Positions 1 through 12,026 of a stretch of 64,000 nt of DNA are shown one piece after another. How positions within the stretch are numbered: the stretch's first letter is position 1; every line of letters begins with the position of its first letter. The notes under the pieces were generated by a model. It saw nothing but the letters and a program-made list of their open reading frames with translations, had not been told where the DNA came from and did not search any database. This DNA comes from Hexactinellida sp. DTS-2022 (taxonomy: Eukaryota > Porifera > Hexactinellida). The position numbers and the translations under genes are program-made. The stretch covers positions 7,058,501 through 7,122,500 of the forward strand of contig JAPNXP010000001.1 of assembly GCA_028753945.1 (NCBI GenBank), in the 5' to 3' direction.

Positions 1-294
1 CAACCTCTACAAATGGGTCTTGACACCTTGAGGTGATGATGACATCGTCAAAAAATGTGTTTTACAATTTTGTGAATTAAATTAATCGCATGGGTTGGTT
101 GGAGTTGGGTGAATACCCAACACGCACTTTAAATATGCTGAGTCATCACAGATTATATTCTACTGAAACTTGAATATCTCTCAAATGAAGTGAGCTAAAT
201 GGAAACTTCCACCACTCTAAGGGTCGTTGCCTACTGAAATACCTTTCTGTAATAATTTAACACCTTCATTGTGATGATGACTAGGCGAAAAAAA

Positions 295-412
295 ATCCAA
301 AATTGCAGCTTGTGCCGACAGCATGTTCCTTTGGAGGCACTATCAATAAACCACCACCAAAAATATAGTGCCACCAAAGGAGCATGCGTCGGCACAGGCT
401 GCAATTTTGGAT
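295..412. repeat. Repeat A hairpin, copy 1
   Basis: Inverted repeat with arms of about 48 nt (ATCCAAAATTGCAG to its complement) around a short AT-rich loop. The left arm carries GACAGCATG where the right arm, read on the complement, carries GACGCATG, which leaves one unpaired base. Type-a left flank. Confidence 0.85.
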
Positions 413-941
413 TATTATTATCCTTCCGTATCCTCTCCACAGAACAGAGTTATATTTACTAAAAACTGGAATTTTCAGGACAGGTGTCTCATGGGTTACA
501 GATGTGCACCTGGGGTCACGATTTTTTATCACATTTTTTTGGACACATTTGTAAACCTGTTTAATGTTAGAAAAGGAACAATAAATGACGCCCGAATCTT
601 TAATTTATTTTCATTCGATAGAGAATTGAATTCTACACCTTTTCACAGTGCACGAATTTTCAAATTGGGCTTCGTTTGTGCCACAATTGAGTTGCAAATT
701 TCCTTTGTATACTAACACCTCAGTTCAATTAAAGTGTTAAATCTAATTCTATTGTTTCAACTTGTGATAATTATATTGATTCCACTTGTGAGATCGAGTA
801 GGCTTCTATTTTCTAATTGAAAACTAAGATTATATATTTCATAACAGCGACATATTATGTGATTATATTTAACTCTGCGAGAATATTATTCCACTGTTAA
901 TATAATGAAGTAATTAATTATAATTAATTCAGTCAGTAATA

Positions 942-1402
942 CAGGCATGGGTTCAAGCCCCAGAGGGCTTAAGCCCTTTGGACTTAAGCCCATTTTTGAG
1001 AGGGCTTAAATCCGGACTTAAGTCTTCCTTTAATAAAAGGGCTTAAGTCCGGAATTGGACTTAAGCCCTTTATAGATGAGCTTCAAGCCCTTTTCAAGCC
1101 CCTTTTTCAAGCTCTTTTCAAGGCACTTATTCAATAAAATACGGTATGGATTTCTAAATAATTAGAGTAAAAGACTTAAGTCCGGACTTAAGCCCTATAT
1201 TAAGGGCTTGAGCTTGGACTTAAGCCCTTTTTGAAAAAGGGCTTAAAAAAAAGGCTTGGGCTTAAGCCCTTCTGATAAGGGATGGGCATGGACTTAAGCC
1301 CTTTTTGAAAAAGGGCTTAAAAAAAAGGCTTGGGCTTAAGCCCTTCTGATAAGGGATGGGCATGGACTTAAGCCCTTTTGAAAGGGCTTGACCCCATGTC
1401 TG
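942..1402. mobile_element. GGGCTTAAGCCC-rich MITE
   Basis: A 461-bp insert inside Repeat A with 20-bp imperfect terminal inverted repeats (CAGGCATGGGTTCAAGCC at left; complement of the right end is CAGACATGGGGTCAAGCC). The interior is almost entirely permutations of AAGGGCTTAAGCCC, so the sequence can fold in many registers. A 74-bp segment is duplicated in tandem at about 1216-1364. There is no coding capacity. The CAG termini suggest a hAT-type non-autonomous element, but no clean target duplication was found. Confidence 0.6.
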
Positions 1403-1967
1403 CTTAGTCTCAGTATATGACTTATAAAGATGCTTCCAATTTGTTTATTAGGGGTTATCGAGTGTGCTGAATTGAAATTTGATAGCCAAATTAATTAATT
1501 AATTATATATGACAAAATAAGTTAACTTCATAATTGTAAGTTAACATTGAAATTGGTGTTAAATTATAAATAATATTAATAATTATGTATACTATTTAAT
1601 TAAATATCATAAATCTCAGAGATGATACAAGATAGAAACAAACTTCCAACTTATCAATTGATCCTTATGTGACGTGACACCTCTACAAATGGGTCTTGAC
1701 ACCTTGAGGTGATGATGACATCGTCAAAAAAATGTATTTTTACAATTTTGTGAATTAAATAATTCGCATGGGTTGGTTGGAGTTGGGTAAACACCCAACA
1801 CACTTAGAAAATGCTGAGTCATCACTTATTATATTCTACTGAAACTTGAATATCTCTCAAATAAAGTGAGCTAAATGGAGACTTCCAACTCAATAAGGGT
1901 CGTTGCCTTTTGAAACACCTTTCTGAAATAATTTAACACCTTTATAGTGATGATGACTTGGCAAAAA

Positions 1968-2083
1968 ATCCAAAATGCAGCCTGTGCCGACAGCATGTTC
2001 CTTTGGAGGCACTATCAATAAACAACCAACAAAATATAGTGCCACCAAAGGAACATGCGTCGGCACAGGCTGCAATTTTGGAT
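1968..2083. repeat. Repeat A hairpin, copy 2
   Basis: Same hairpin as copy 1, with the same extra A in the left arm and the same A/T difference near the loop. It is followed by one copy of the 60-bp palindromic unit (about 2105-2152) before the usual CTCCGTAGACGG right block resumes. Confidence 0.85.
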
Positions 2084-2104
2084 TTTATTATTTTTATTTT
2101 TATT

Positions 2105-2152
2105 ACTGTGCCGACTATACTATAGTATAGTGGCCCAGTATTGGAATCACTG
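2105..2152. repeat. Single palindromic unit (ACTATACTATAGTATAGT)
   Basis: ACTGTGCCGACTATACTATAG followed by its near-complement through GGCCCAGT. It is a solitary copy of the unit that is tandemly arrayed at 9357-9509 and 14261-14419, here inserted just after a Repeat A hairpin. Confidence 0.7.
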
Positions 2153-2896
2153 CCTTTAATATTTTTATTATTTTTATTATTTTTTCTCCGTAGACGGTGC
2201 CCTGGCCAGAGCTTTATAGTTGATGGGCTTAAACTTTGCATGTAGGTGCGATGGGACCGTCTAATTTGCACCTGGGGTTACGATTTTTGATTAACAAATT
2301 TTTGACACATCTTTAGCACCTTTCAAAATTTGTCTGGTCCATAACACAAAATATGTTTTACTAAACCCCCAAATTTTATTTAACATTTGGATTCACCATA
2401 AAATTCCGCGTCTGATGGGAGAAGAAAACTTTCAATAAAGAGTTTTATTTCTGCCATAAATGGGGGTTGAAATTTCTTTGTTTACTCACACTTCAGTTTC
2501 AGTATAACTGTTAAATCTAATTCCTTTGTTTCAACTTGTAATAATTATATTGATTTAACTTGTTAAATCTTACTCTATTGATTCAACTTGCGATAATTAA
2601 ATTGATTTAACTTATAAATTGCAGCTGGCTTCTATTTAATTTACCATACAATGGATTAAATAAAATAATATAATATAAGGAATTTGTTGACTAAATTCAA
2701 CTCAACCGTGGATAACAATGCTAATATAAATAACTAATAATATAATTTAATATCAATACATAATGAATGAATGGCATCAAACTCAAGATGGTTTAAGATA
2801 GAAACAAACTTCAAATTTATCTACCGTTCCTTGTGACTCGGACCAATTAACAAATGCTTCTTCACACCTTGGGCGTTGATGACTTGGCGAAAAAAA

Positions 2897-3013
2897 ATCC
2901 AAAATTGCAGCCTGCGCCGAAAGCATGTTCCTTTGGAGGCACTATCAATAAACAACCAACAAAATATAGTGCCACCAAAGGAACATGCGTCGGCACAGGC
3001 TGCAATTTTGGAT
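2897..3013. repeat. Repeat A hairpin, copy 3
   Basis: Type-b left flank (TTGGGCGTTGATGACTTGGCG). The arms match copy 1, with GCCTGCGCCGAA in the left arm. Confidence 0.85.
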
Positions 3014-4308
3014 TTTTTTTTTCTTTTTCTCCGTAGACGGTGCCCTGGCCAGAGCTTAATTGTTGATGGGCTGAAACTTGGCATGTAGGTGCGATGGGAC
3101 CGTCTAATTTGCACCTGGGGTTACGATTTTTCGTTAACAAATTTTTGACACATCTTTAACACCTTTAAAAATTTGTCTGGTCCATAACTCAAAATATGTT
3201 TTACTAAACCCCCAAATTTTATTTCATATTTGGATTCGCCATAAAATTCTGCGTCTGATGGGCAAATAAATTTTCCAATAAAGGGGTCAATTTCTGCCAT
3301 AAATGGGGGTTGAAATTTCTTTGTTTACTCACATTTCAATTTCAGTAAAGTGTTAAATCTAATTCTATTGTAATAATTATATTGATTTAACTTGTTAAAT
3401 CCTACTCTAGTGATTCAACTTGCGATAATTATATTGATTTAACTTATAAATTCCAGCTGGCTTCTATTTAATTCTACCATTACTATACAATGGATTAAAT
3501 TAAATTAATTTATACAAGGAATTTGTTAACTTAACTCAACTCACCGTGGATAACATTGCTAAAATAAATAACTAATAATTTAATTTATTATCAATAAGTA
3601 ATGAATGGCATTAAACTAAAGATGGTTTATGATAGAACCGTTAACATTTTACATTCCACAACAACGACAGATAAAGTGATTATATTTATTTCGCGAGAAT
3701 ATTCTTGCACAATTAATGTACTGACGTAATTTATTATAATTAATTCCTTTTGTATTGAACTTATAGACGGTTCCAATCGGATTATTGGGGTTATCGAGTG
3801 CGCTGAATTCAAATATGATAGTGAAATTCGATTTAAATTAATAATAAGTGCAAATAATTGAACTTTATTTATTTTGCTGTACATAATAATGATGTTAAAT
3901 TATTAATTTATTAATTAAATATTTATACTAATTAGCTAAATTTCATTAATCTCAGAGATGATACAAGATAGAAACAAACTTTCAATTTATCAATTGGTCC
4001 TTATGCCACGTACCACCTATACAAGTGAGTCTTGACACCTTGAGGTGATGATGACATCGCCAAAAAAATGTATTTTTATAATTTTGTGAATTCGATATTT
4101 AAAATGGGTTATTTGAAGTTGGGTGAAGACCCAACACTCACATAAAAAATGCTGAGTCATCAGCTATTATATTCTACTCAAACTTGAATATCTCTAAAAT
4201 GAAGTGAACTAAATGGAAACTTCCGCCACTCTAAGGGTCGATGCCTTCTGAAACACCTTTCTGAAATAATTTAACACCTTCATAGTGATGATGACATGGC
4301 GAAAAAAA

Positions 4309-4425
4309 ATCCAAAATTGCAGCCCGTGCCGACAGCATGTTCCTTTGGAGGCACTATCAATAAACTACCATCAAAATATAGTGCCACCAAAGGAACATGC
4401 GTCGGCACAGGCTGCAATTTTGGAT
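4309..4425. repeat. Repeat A hairpin, copy 4
   Basis: Type-a left flank; right block starts CTCCGTAGACGGTGCC. Same bulge position as the other copies. Confidence 0.85.
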
Positions 4426-5573
4426 TTTATTTTTTCTCCGTAGACGGTGCCCTGGCCAGAGCTTTATAGTTGATGGGCTTAAACTTTGCATGTAGGTGCG
4501 ATGGGACCGTCTAATTTGCACCTGGGGTTACGATTTTTGATTAACAAATTTTGGACACATCTTTAACACCTTTCAAAATTTGTCTGGTCCATAACTCAAA
4601 ATATGTTTTACTAAACCCCCAAATTTTATTTCATATTTGGATTCGCCATAGAATTCTGCGTCTGATGGGAGAATAAATCTTCCAATAAAGGGGTCAATTT
4701 CTGCCATAAATGGGGGTTGAAATTTCTTTGTTTACTCACACTTCAATTTCAGTAAAGTGTTAAATCTAATTCCATTGTTTCAACTTGTAATAATTATATT
4801 GATTTAACTTGTTAAATCCTACTCTAGTGATTCAACTTGCTATAATTATATTGATTTAACTTGTGAATTCAAGCTGGCTTCTATTTTGCAATTGAAAATT
4901 AAGATTATATATTTCATAACAACGACATATTATGTGATTATATTGACTTCTGCGAGAATATAATTGCACTGTTAATATACTGACGTAATTAATTATAAAT
5001 AATTCAGTTTGTATTTAACTTATATAGAAGCTTCCAATTTGTATATTAGAGGTTATCGAGTGTGCGGAATTGAAATTTGATAGATAAATAAATTAATTAA
5101 TTATTTATGACAAAATAATTGAACTTAATAATTGTATGTTGACATTGAAATTGGTGTCATATTATAAATAATATTAATAATTATTTATACTAATTAATTA
5201 AATATCATAAATCTCAGAGATCATAGAAGATAGAAACAAACTTTCAATATATCAATTGGTCCTTATGACACGTGCCACCTATACAAGTGGGTCTTGACAC
5301 CTTGAGGTGATGATGACATCGTTAAAAAAATGTGTTTTTACAATTTTGTTAATTCGATATTTAAAATGGGTTAGTTAATGTTGGTTGATGACCCAACACC
5401 CACTTAAAAAATGCTGAGTCATTACAGATTATATTCTACTGAAACTTGAATATCTCTTTAATGAAGTGAGCTGAATGGAAACTTCCACCACTCTAAAGGG
5501 TCGTTGCCTTCTGAAACACCTTTCTGAAATAATTTAACACCTTCATAGTGATGATGACATGGCGAAAAAAAAA

Positions 5574-5690
5574 ATCCAAAATTGCAGCCTGTGCCGACAG
5601 CATGTTCCTTTGGAGGCACTATCAATAAACCAACAACAAAATATAGTGCCACCAAAGGATCATGCGTCGGCACAGGCTGCAATTTTGGAT
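5574..5690. repeat. Repeat A hairpin, copy 5
   Basis: Type-a left flank. The right block has a diverged version (GGTACCCTGCC) that is shared with copy 6. Confidence 0.85.
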
Positions 5691-6380
5691 TTTTTTTATT
5701 TCTCCGTAGACGGTACCCTGCCTTCCCCTTTATACATTAAGGGCTAATACTTGGCATGTAGGTGCGGAGTGACCGTCTAATTTGCACCTGGGGTTACGAT
5801 TTCCGTTCAAAATTTCTTAACACCTATTTAATCTAATTAAACCTCATAACATTAAATAATAAATAGTGAGCTTGATAAAATTTGCATATTTGGATAGAGA
5901 ATTAAATTCTACACCTTTTCACAGTGCACGAATTTTCAAATTGGGCTTAGTTTGTGCCACAATTGAGTTGAAAATTTCTTTTGTTTACTCACACTTCAAT
6001 TTCAGTAAAACTGTTAAATCTAATTCTATTGTTTCAACTTGTTAAATCCTACTCAATTGATTCAACTTGCGATAATTAAATTGATTTAACTTATAAATTG
6101 CAGCTGGCTTCTATTTAATTGTAGTACTATTTAATGAATTGAAACAAATTAAATTAAATAAGGAATTTGTTGACTTAATTTAACTTAACCGTGGATAACA
6201 TTGCTAAAATAAATAACTTATAATATAATTTATTTTCAATACATAATGGATTAATGGCATTAAACTCAAGATGGTTTAAGATAGAAACAAACTTAAAATT
6301 TATCTACCGTTCCTTGTGACTCGGAGCAATTAACAAATGGTTCTTGACACCTTGAGGCGTTGATGACTTAGCGAAAAAAA

Positions 6381-6497
6381 ATCCAAAATTGCAGCTTGTG
6401 CCGACAGCATGTTCCTTTGGAGGCACTATCAATAAACAACCAATAAAATATAGTGCCAGAAAAGGAACATGCGTCGGCACAGGCTGCAATTTTGGAT
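6381..6497. repeat. Repeat A hairpin, copy 6
   Basis: Type-b left flank; same arm asymmetry. The right block resembles copy 5. Confidence 0.85.
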
Positions 6498-7398
6498 TTT
6501 TTTTATTTCTCCGTAGACGGTGCCCTTGCCACACCTTTATACATTGAGGGCTGAAACTTGGCATGTAGGTTCGGAGTGACCGTCTAATTTGCACCTGGGG
6601 TTACTATTTTTGATCAAATAATTTTAACACCTATTTAAACTAATTATGGCTCATTACATGAAATCATACCTTGTGAACTTGATAAAATTTTGATATTGGA
6701 TAGCTAATTTCATTCTACACCTTTTGGAAAATCACAAATATACAATTGTGTGTTGTTTTATGCCACAAATCGGGGTTTAAATTTCTTTGTTTACTCACAC
6801 TTCAGTTTCAGTAAAACTGTTAAATCTAATTCCATTGTTTCAACTTGTAATAAATATATTGATTAAACTTGTTAAATCTTACACTATTGTTTAAACTTGC
6901 GATAATCATTTTGATTCCACTTGTGAAATCGCGTAGGCTTCTATTTAATAATTGAAAACTAAGATTTTACATTCAATAACAACAACAGATTATGTGATTA
7001 TATTTACTTATGCGTGAATATTCTACAATGGATACACTGACATAATTAATTCGCTCTGTCATTAACTTATATAGACTGTTGCAATTAGATTATTGGGATT
7101 ATCGAGTGCGCTGAATTCAAATATTATAATGAAATTCAATATAGATTATTATTTATTGCAAATAATTTAACTTAATTTAGTTTGCTGTACATAATAATGG
7201 TGTTAAATTATTAATAATTTGAATAATTATTTAGACTAATTTGCTAAATTTCATTAATCTCAGAAATGACATAAGATAGAAACAAACTTTCAATTTATCA
7301 ATTGGTCCTTATGTCACGTGCCACCTATACAATTGGGTCTTGACACCTTAAGAACCCCTGGTCTAAACACTATGAGGCGTTCATGACATGGCGAAAAA

Positions 7399-7513
7399 AT
7401 CCAAAATTGCAGCTGTGCCGACAGCATGTTCCTTTGGAGGCACTATCAATAAACCACCACCAAAATACAGTGCCACAAAAGGAACATGCGTCGGCGCAGG
7501 CTGCAATTTTGAT
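7399..7513. repeat. Repeat A hairpin, copy 7
   Basis: Last hairpin of the array. Its right block is replaced after CTCCGT by the inverted end of the 7520-9342 element. Confidence 0.8.
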
Positions 7514-7519
7514 TTTTTT

Positions 7520-9342
7520 CTCCGTGTCGCCTCCCAAGCCTTGACTGTAAGTGCCAAATGTCTAAAAATTTCAGGATATATATCTGGTTGTTCATTAATG
7601 TGCATCTCGTGGCCCAAAATTTCAATTTCAATTTTTGGGATACATTTTTGTAACACTAGTACGGTGTCTCTGACATACTGGAGTCTTCATTTAGACCACC
7701 CTGTTAGTCAGTAGAGTAGGCACAATTATCTCTACTAGCATAAATATACTCTTAGTCTAGGCATTCATTACAGTCCTAGGATTGTTATCTTAAGGTGTTG
7801 CACCCTTAACCTTTTTAATGTAATTTCCCCTTTTGGCCTGTTCACTCTACCCTATTTCCCCCTTCATTTGCATAAGGAAAAAAGTAGCCATAAACAAACA
7901 GCCTTTTGGTTGTCTGCTGGTTACATATTTAGCAAACCATAGAGCATAACATCAATATGATTGGTGGTACTTTTGAAATGACCTATGGAGAAAAAAAATA
8001 TGGTTTATAATATTTTATTTAATTAAGTTTATTATTATTATTAATTTTGTCTAAATGATTTCCTCCTTATATTCCCGAAATTTCCCCCAGGTTAAGAACT
8101 CCTGTTCTAGACTCATTTAACAAGTTGTATGGGACAAAGGAACGATTGTTGATTTTTAAATTATTTATATCTTGAACCATCTTGAGTTTAATGACATTCA
8201 TTCATTATGTATAGATAATAAATTATTTAGTTAATTATTTTAGCAATGTTATCCACTGTGAGTTGAGTTAATTAAACAAATTCCCAATTATTAAATTTAA
8301 TTTCCTTTAATCCATTGAATATTAATATACTGTTAAAAATTGGAAATCAGCATACTTGTTTACTTAGAATGACAAAAGGGATTAAGTTTATATTCCCATT
8401 ATAAATGCGTTCTAAACCCCCCTTTACACTCTAATACATTTCGGGCACCAAGCACACACATAGACAAATATTTATACAAATAGATATTCCATCTCATTAA
8501 TCCATTGTTTGTATATCAGAAATCGTTCTGAAATTGAATAACGTTGAGTGTAATTGAATTTTCATTTAGGAGAAAACTTTAATACAACTATGTATTAGAA
8601 ATCGGTTTATATAGTAGCAGCTATTTAATCAAATTGAATTATTCATATAAATAGAATACTTTATTGTAACTATGATATCAGAATTGATTTGTATAGTAAT
8701 AGCTATTGAATGTAAATTAACTATTCATATATACAAGCAGGGGCGTATACTCGGGATGGGGATTGCCCGGATTGGTAGGGCCATTTATGCTAACTAGCAT
8801 CATACTTAATAGAAGATGATGGCTCTTGACAAATTATTGGTAGGGCCATGGCCTCACCAACCCTACCGGAGCCTACGCCTATGTATACAAGAATTCTTTA
8901 TTGTAATTATGATACCGGTATCAACAATAACTTGAATCGAAATAACACTGAATCTAATTGAATTATTCATAAATAGTAGTTATTCATCGAAACCACGAAA
9001 TAATTGCATAATTGAATATTAATTAAATTTCTATTTTAGAAAGTTAAGGGTGAATTGTGGCAACTTTGAGCCTAATTCTCAGGAAAATGAGGACGGATTA
9101 AAAAAATCGTGAAGAGCTATCAGTTGCAAAATACTTTTCTGATACTAATGATTCGAAAATTTTTCTTGTTATTGCTTTTATTTTCTTATGGGACAAAAAA
9201 AGCTAAAAGTCCCGTTAATAATTTTCCCAAGTCGAAATTGAAAAATCAGGCCACGAAGTGCACATTAATCAACAACCAGACACCTATCCTGAAATCTCAG
9301 AGCTCTAGAACTTATGGTTTAACCTGGGGAGGCGACACGGAG
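7520..9342. mobile_element. 1.8 kb element with about 115-bp inverted ends
   Basis: The left end (7520-7640, CTCCGTGTCGCCTCCC) and right end (9222-9342) are imperfect reverse complements. They share TTTCAGGATA, TCTGGTTGTT, ATTAATGTGCA and TCGTGGCC in the same order. The interior has no convincing gene. It contains an inverted Repeat A fragment (about 8120-8335) and a complete hAT MITE (8738-8883). An open frame at 9109-9348 overlaps the right inverted end and is not considered coding. No target duplication was identified, so the superfamily is unknown. Confidence 0.6.
8738..8883. mobile_element. hAT-type MITE, 8-bp TSD
   Basis: 146 bp starting CAGGGGCGTATAC and ending CTACGCCTATG, flanked by perfect 8-bp duplications TATACAAG (8730-8737 and 8884-8891). 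The internal motif GGTAGGGCCAT occurs in both halves. Non-autonomous. Confidence 0.85.
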
Positions 9343-9356
9343 AAATAAAACAAAAT

Positions 9357-9509
9357 CCAAGGCAGTAAGATTAGAACTGGGCCACTATACTATAGTATAG
9401 TCGGCACAGTAAAACTCCAAGGCAGTAAGATTAGAACTGGGCCACTATACTATAGTATAGTCGGCACAGTAAAAACCAAAGCAGTAAAATCAGAACTGAG
9501 CCACTATAC
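9357..9509. repeat. 60-bp palindromic unit, 2.5 tandem copies
   Basis: Exact 60-bp period (9361 and 9421 begin the same line of sequence). Each unit contains the palindrome ACTATACTATAGTATAGT within GGGCCACTATAC and GTCGGCACAGT. The array is cut at 9509 inside the palindrome by the start of the 9510-10958 element. Confidence 0.8.
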
Positions 9510-10958
9510 CTGGGGCGTATTTGACGGGGGCTCCAGGGGCTCCATGGAGCCCCCAGTTGATGATCCACTGGATCTCGTCGGAGGAAATAGAGTAAGAAGG
9601 AATGAAGGAAAATAATAGTTAAGTTCAGGAGGGAAAGTTAGAAAGGGTGGAAAAAGTTAGAATTATCAATTTGATCTTTTTGATAAATACTCTAAACACT
9701 GCAAATTCTGAATATTGAGAGGAATATTACTGAATTCATTATTTAAAATCTAATCAACTCATTTTCGCATCATAAAAACCGTGAAAATATGTTAATGTAT
9801 TAATTAAACATTTATATCATTTGAAATGTATTAAGTACAGTGCAACCTCTATAAGTGGGGGAGCTTGGGACGGGCAAAATTTGTATTGCCCCCCATTCAC
9901 CAGTTATAATTTTAAATGGATAGACACTACATATGGTCATATTATGAACTATATACTTATAACACATCCATTAATGTAAGTTCTATTCAGTATTTCTATA
10001 TTTTGGACAATTTAGATAAATTCTGATCCACCGCCGATGATTTCCTAAAAACATTAGAGTAGAGCCATCAAAAATATTTATTCTGTAGAACTTTGAGTGT
10101 ATTTATTAGAATTGCAGCATAATTTATAAGTATTACCTAGGCGTAGCACGCGGTCCGGCTGGTCCGGCCATGGCCGGTAACAGTTTTCATATATTCTACT
10201 ATATTATATCCGACGGTCCGGTTTTGGCCGGGCCACTTTAACTATTTGCCGGAGATTTTTAGGGCCGTGCGACTCCCGTGTATTATGATATAATTTGTCC
10301 ATCTCCCCATTTATAGAGGTCCTTTTGTATGGGGATACTAATTCCTTTATAATAAGGTCCCACATTCCCCAATTCCCCGCTTATGGAGGATCATTTGTAT
10401 GGAAATGAACGAATGTGGACCAAAATTCCCCCGCTTATAGAGGTTCCCCATTTATAGAGACCCCACGTACACAATATATTTTGAGTAGTTTTGGTTAGTA
10501 AAACTCGATTATGTAACCTTTATTAATGATTTTTTTGTAATCATTAGTTAGGTTAGACTAATACAGGGTTCCGCAAACTAGGTTTTTCAGGACGCATGCG
10601 GCTTGAAACAACCTTATGGGTGGCCTGATAGCCCAATGGCTATTAGGCCACACATAAGGACAAATCCACCCTTCTCACTAAATATAATTGTCATTACTTT
10701 TATCATAACTGTATTACCTTTTGACTAGAATCCTTTAGGCACTTTTTGCTTAGTAATTATTAAAGTTCTAGTATTACAACAACATAATAGTTTTGTTAAA
10801 AATTTCAAAAATTTCTCGATATTGTTTGCGGCCTGGGGAAAATTTGTTAAAATTATGTGGCCTAATATATATGAAAGTTTCGGAACCCTGGATTAATATA
10901 AACTCGTCGGAGCTGAAGTTGTGGAGCCCCCACCTTGGCTTGGGGCCCTACGCCCCTG
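9510..10958. mobile_element. 1.4 kb inverted-repeat element, copy 1
   Basis: Begins CTGGGGCGTATTTGACGG and ends CCTACGCCCCTG, so the ends are short inverted repeats of CAGGGGCGTA type. It is nearly the reverse complement of 14420-15798. The interior includes a nested CAGTGCAACCTCTATAAG end (about 9838), a CCGGCCATGGCCGG segment (about 10160) and a block CTTATAGAGG repeated on both strands. No transposase frame is open. A track-length open frame across 10793-10990 repeats in the other copy without coding features. No matching target duplication was found on either side. Confidence 0.7.
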
Positions 10959-11024
10959 GGTCTTCCCTTCGAGCCATCCGGGCTATGTAATCTAGAGCAG
11001 TGCAAAGTGACTATTTGAGAGCTG

Positions 11025-11742
11025 TTGTATGCCAGAATGACTCGCATGCTAGAATGACACAAACCATGGATATTCACTATCTATGCTAGAATGACACGCT
11101 CTACTAATCATCTAATGACTGTTAGAACTTCACAGGCTTCTCAGTTCATTCAGACAATTACATTTCACTTTTTGCTATGGCTTCTTTATCTTGAGATTTT
11201 AAAATACAGTAGTATGCCAGAATGACTCGCATGCTAGAATGACACAAACCATGGATATTCACTATCTATGCTAGAATTTTGATAGGATTGAATTATAACA
11301 ATATAACTATGGTTATTGAAAGGAATCTTACTGTATGATGCCTTATCTAGTAAATCTACAAGTACAGGAATATTAATTAGAACAGTATTCTATCAAACAA
11401 TTTAAATACCGAATAATCGGTGTTAATACCTATGTTAATGTCTTAATTTTAAACATACTTTTGCTTTTTCTATCAGCGAATATTGGTTTTAAAATAATGA
11501 AATCAATCAAATACGAAATCTTAGAATTCCTTAAAACAAGTAAGTACCTGTAATGCTATTTTTAAATCTCAAGATAAAGAAGCCATAGCAAAAAGTGAAA
11601 TGTAATTGTCTGAATGAACTGAGAAACCTGTGAAGTTCTAACAGTCATTAGATGATTAGTAGAGCGTGTCATTCTAGCATAGATAGTGAATATCCATGGT
11701 TTGTGTCATTCTAGCATGCGAGTCATTCTGGCATACAACACC
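11025..11742. repeat. Foldback with about 180-bp arms
   Basis: Left arm about 11025-11205, right arm about 11558-11742, reverse complements sharing CATGCTAGAATGACAC, AATCATCTAATGACTG and TTTTGCTATGGCTTC. A direct partial copy of the outer arm (TGCCAGAATGACTCGCATG) lies at about 11213-11275. It sits between the 1.4 kb element and the TRAF-like gene. No coding content is seen, and 11743-12026 shows nothing recognisable apart from AT-rich leader. Confidence 0.75.
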
Positions 11743-12026
11743 GCCATAGTCAATCCGTCACTCAAGACTATTCATAATAGAGCTGCCCTACATGCAAATG
11801 TACACCGATGCTATTCAGTTAGTATACAATATATGTATCATTGAATAGATTATTGTTTGCAATTTCCTAGCACCATGAAGCTATATTCTCTGCACAATAA
11901 CTGGGTTAATTATGAGAGTGCAAGATTACAACTTACTGAGGATATCCCATTTCAAATGAACTATAACAAATAGCTATTCTATGAAAGTAAATTAAAATAT
12001 TATGATAAGATTAGTTCTAATAAATA

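Larger units (their letters stand above)
1..7519. repeat. Repeat A array (seven hairpin-centred units)
   Basis: This stretch has no gene. It is a partly tandem array of a divergent 0.8-1.4 kb unit. Each unit holds recognisable blocks: a left block with GGGTCTTGACACCTTGAGG and GCTGAGTCATCA, a central hairpin, and a right block with CACCTGGGGTTACGATTTT and TTGTTTACTCACACTTCA. Hairpins start near 295, 1968, 2897, 4309, 5574, 6381 and 7399. Flanks alternate between two types (a: GATGATGACATGGCG before the hairpin; b: GGCGTTGATGACTTGGCG), giving an apparent a-a-b order repeated from 1968 to 7519. Short open frames across the hairpins are by-products of the palindromes and are not genes. The end points of the ancestral unit could not be fixed. 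Confidence 0.85.

Noticed and set aside
231-715. Short open frames on both strands over the Repeat A hairpins, recurring at nearly every copy with sequences like VPLVALYF and VPPKEHA
   Set aside because: They arise because the palindrome lacks stops in several frames. They shift start and length between copies, lie on both strands, and show no coding constraint.
1-7519. CRISPR-like array because of regularly repeated palindromic units
   Set aside because: Units are about 1 kb, divergent, in an animal-type genome with LTR elements and spliced genes; there are no short unique spacers and no cas genes.
9109-9348. 79-aa frame starting with a hydrophobic segment, possibly a secreted peptide
   Set aside because: The second half is the right inverted end of the 7520-9342 element, and the hydrophobic part is a T-rich run.
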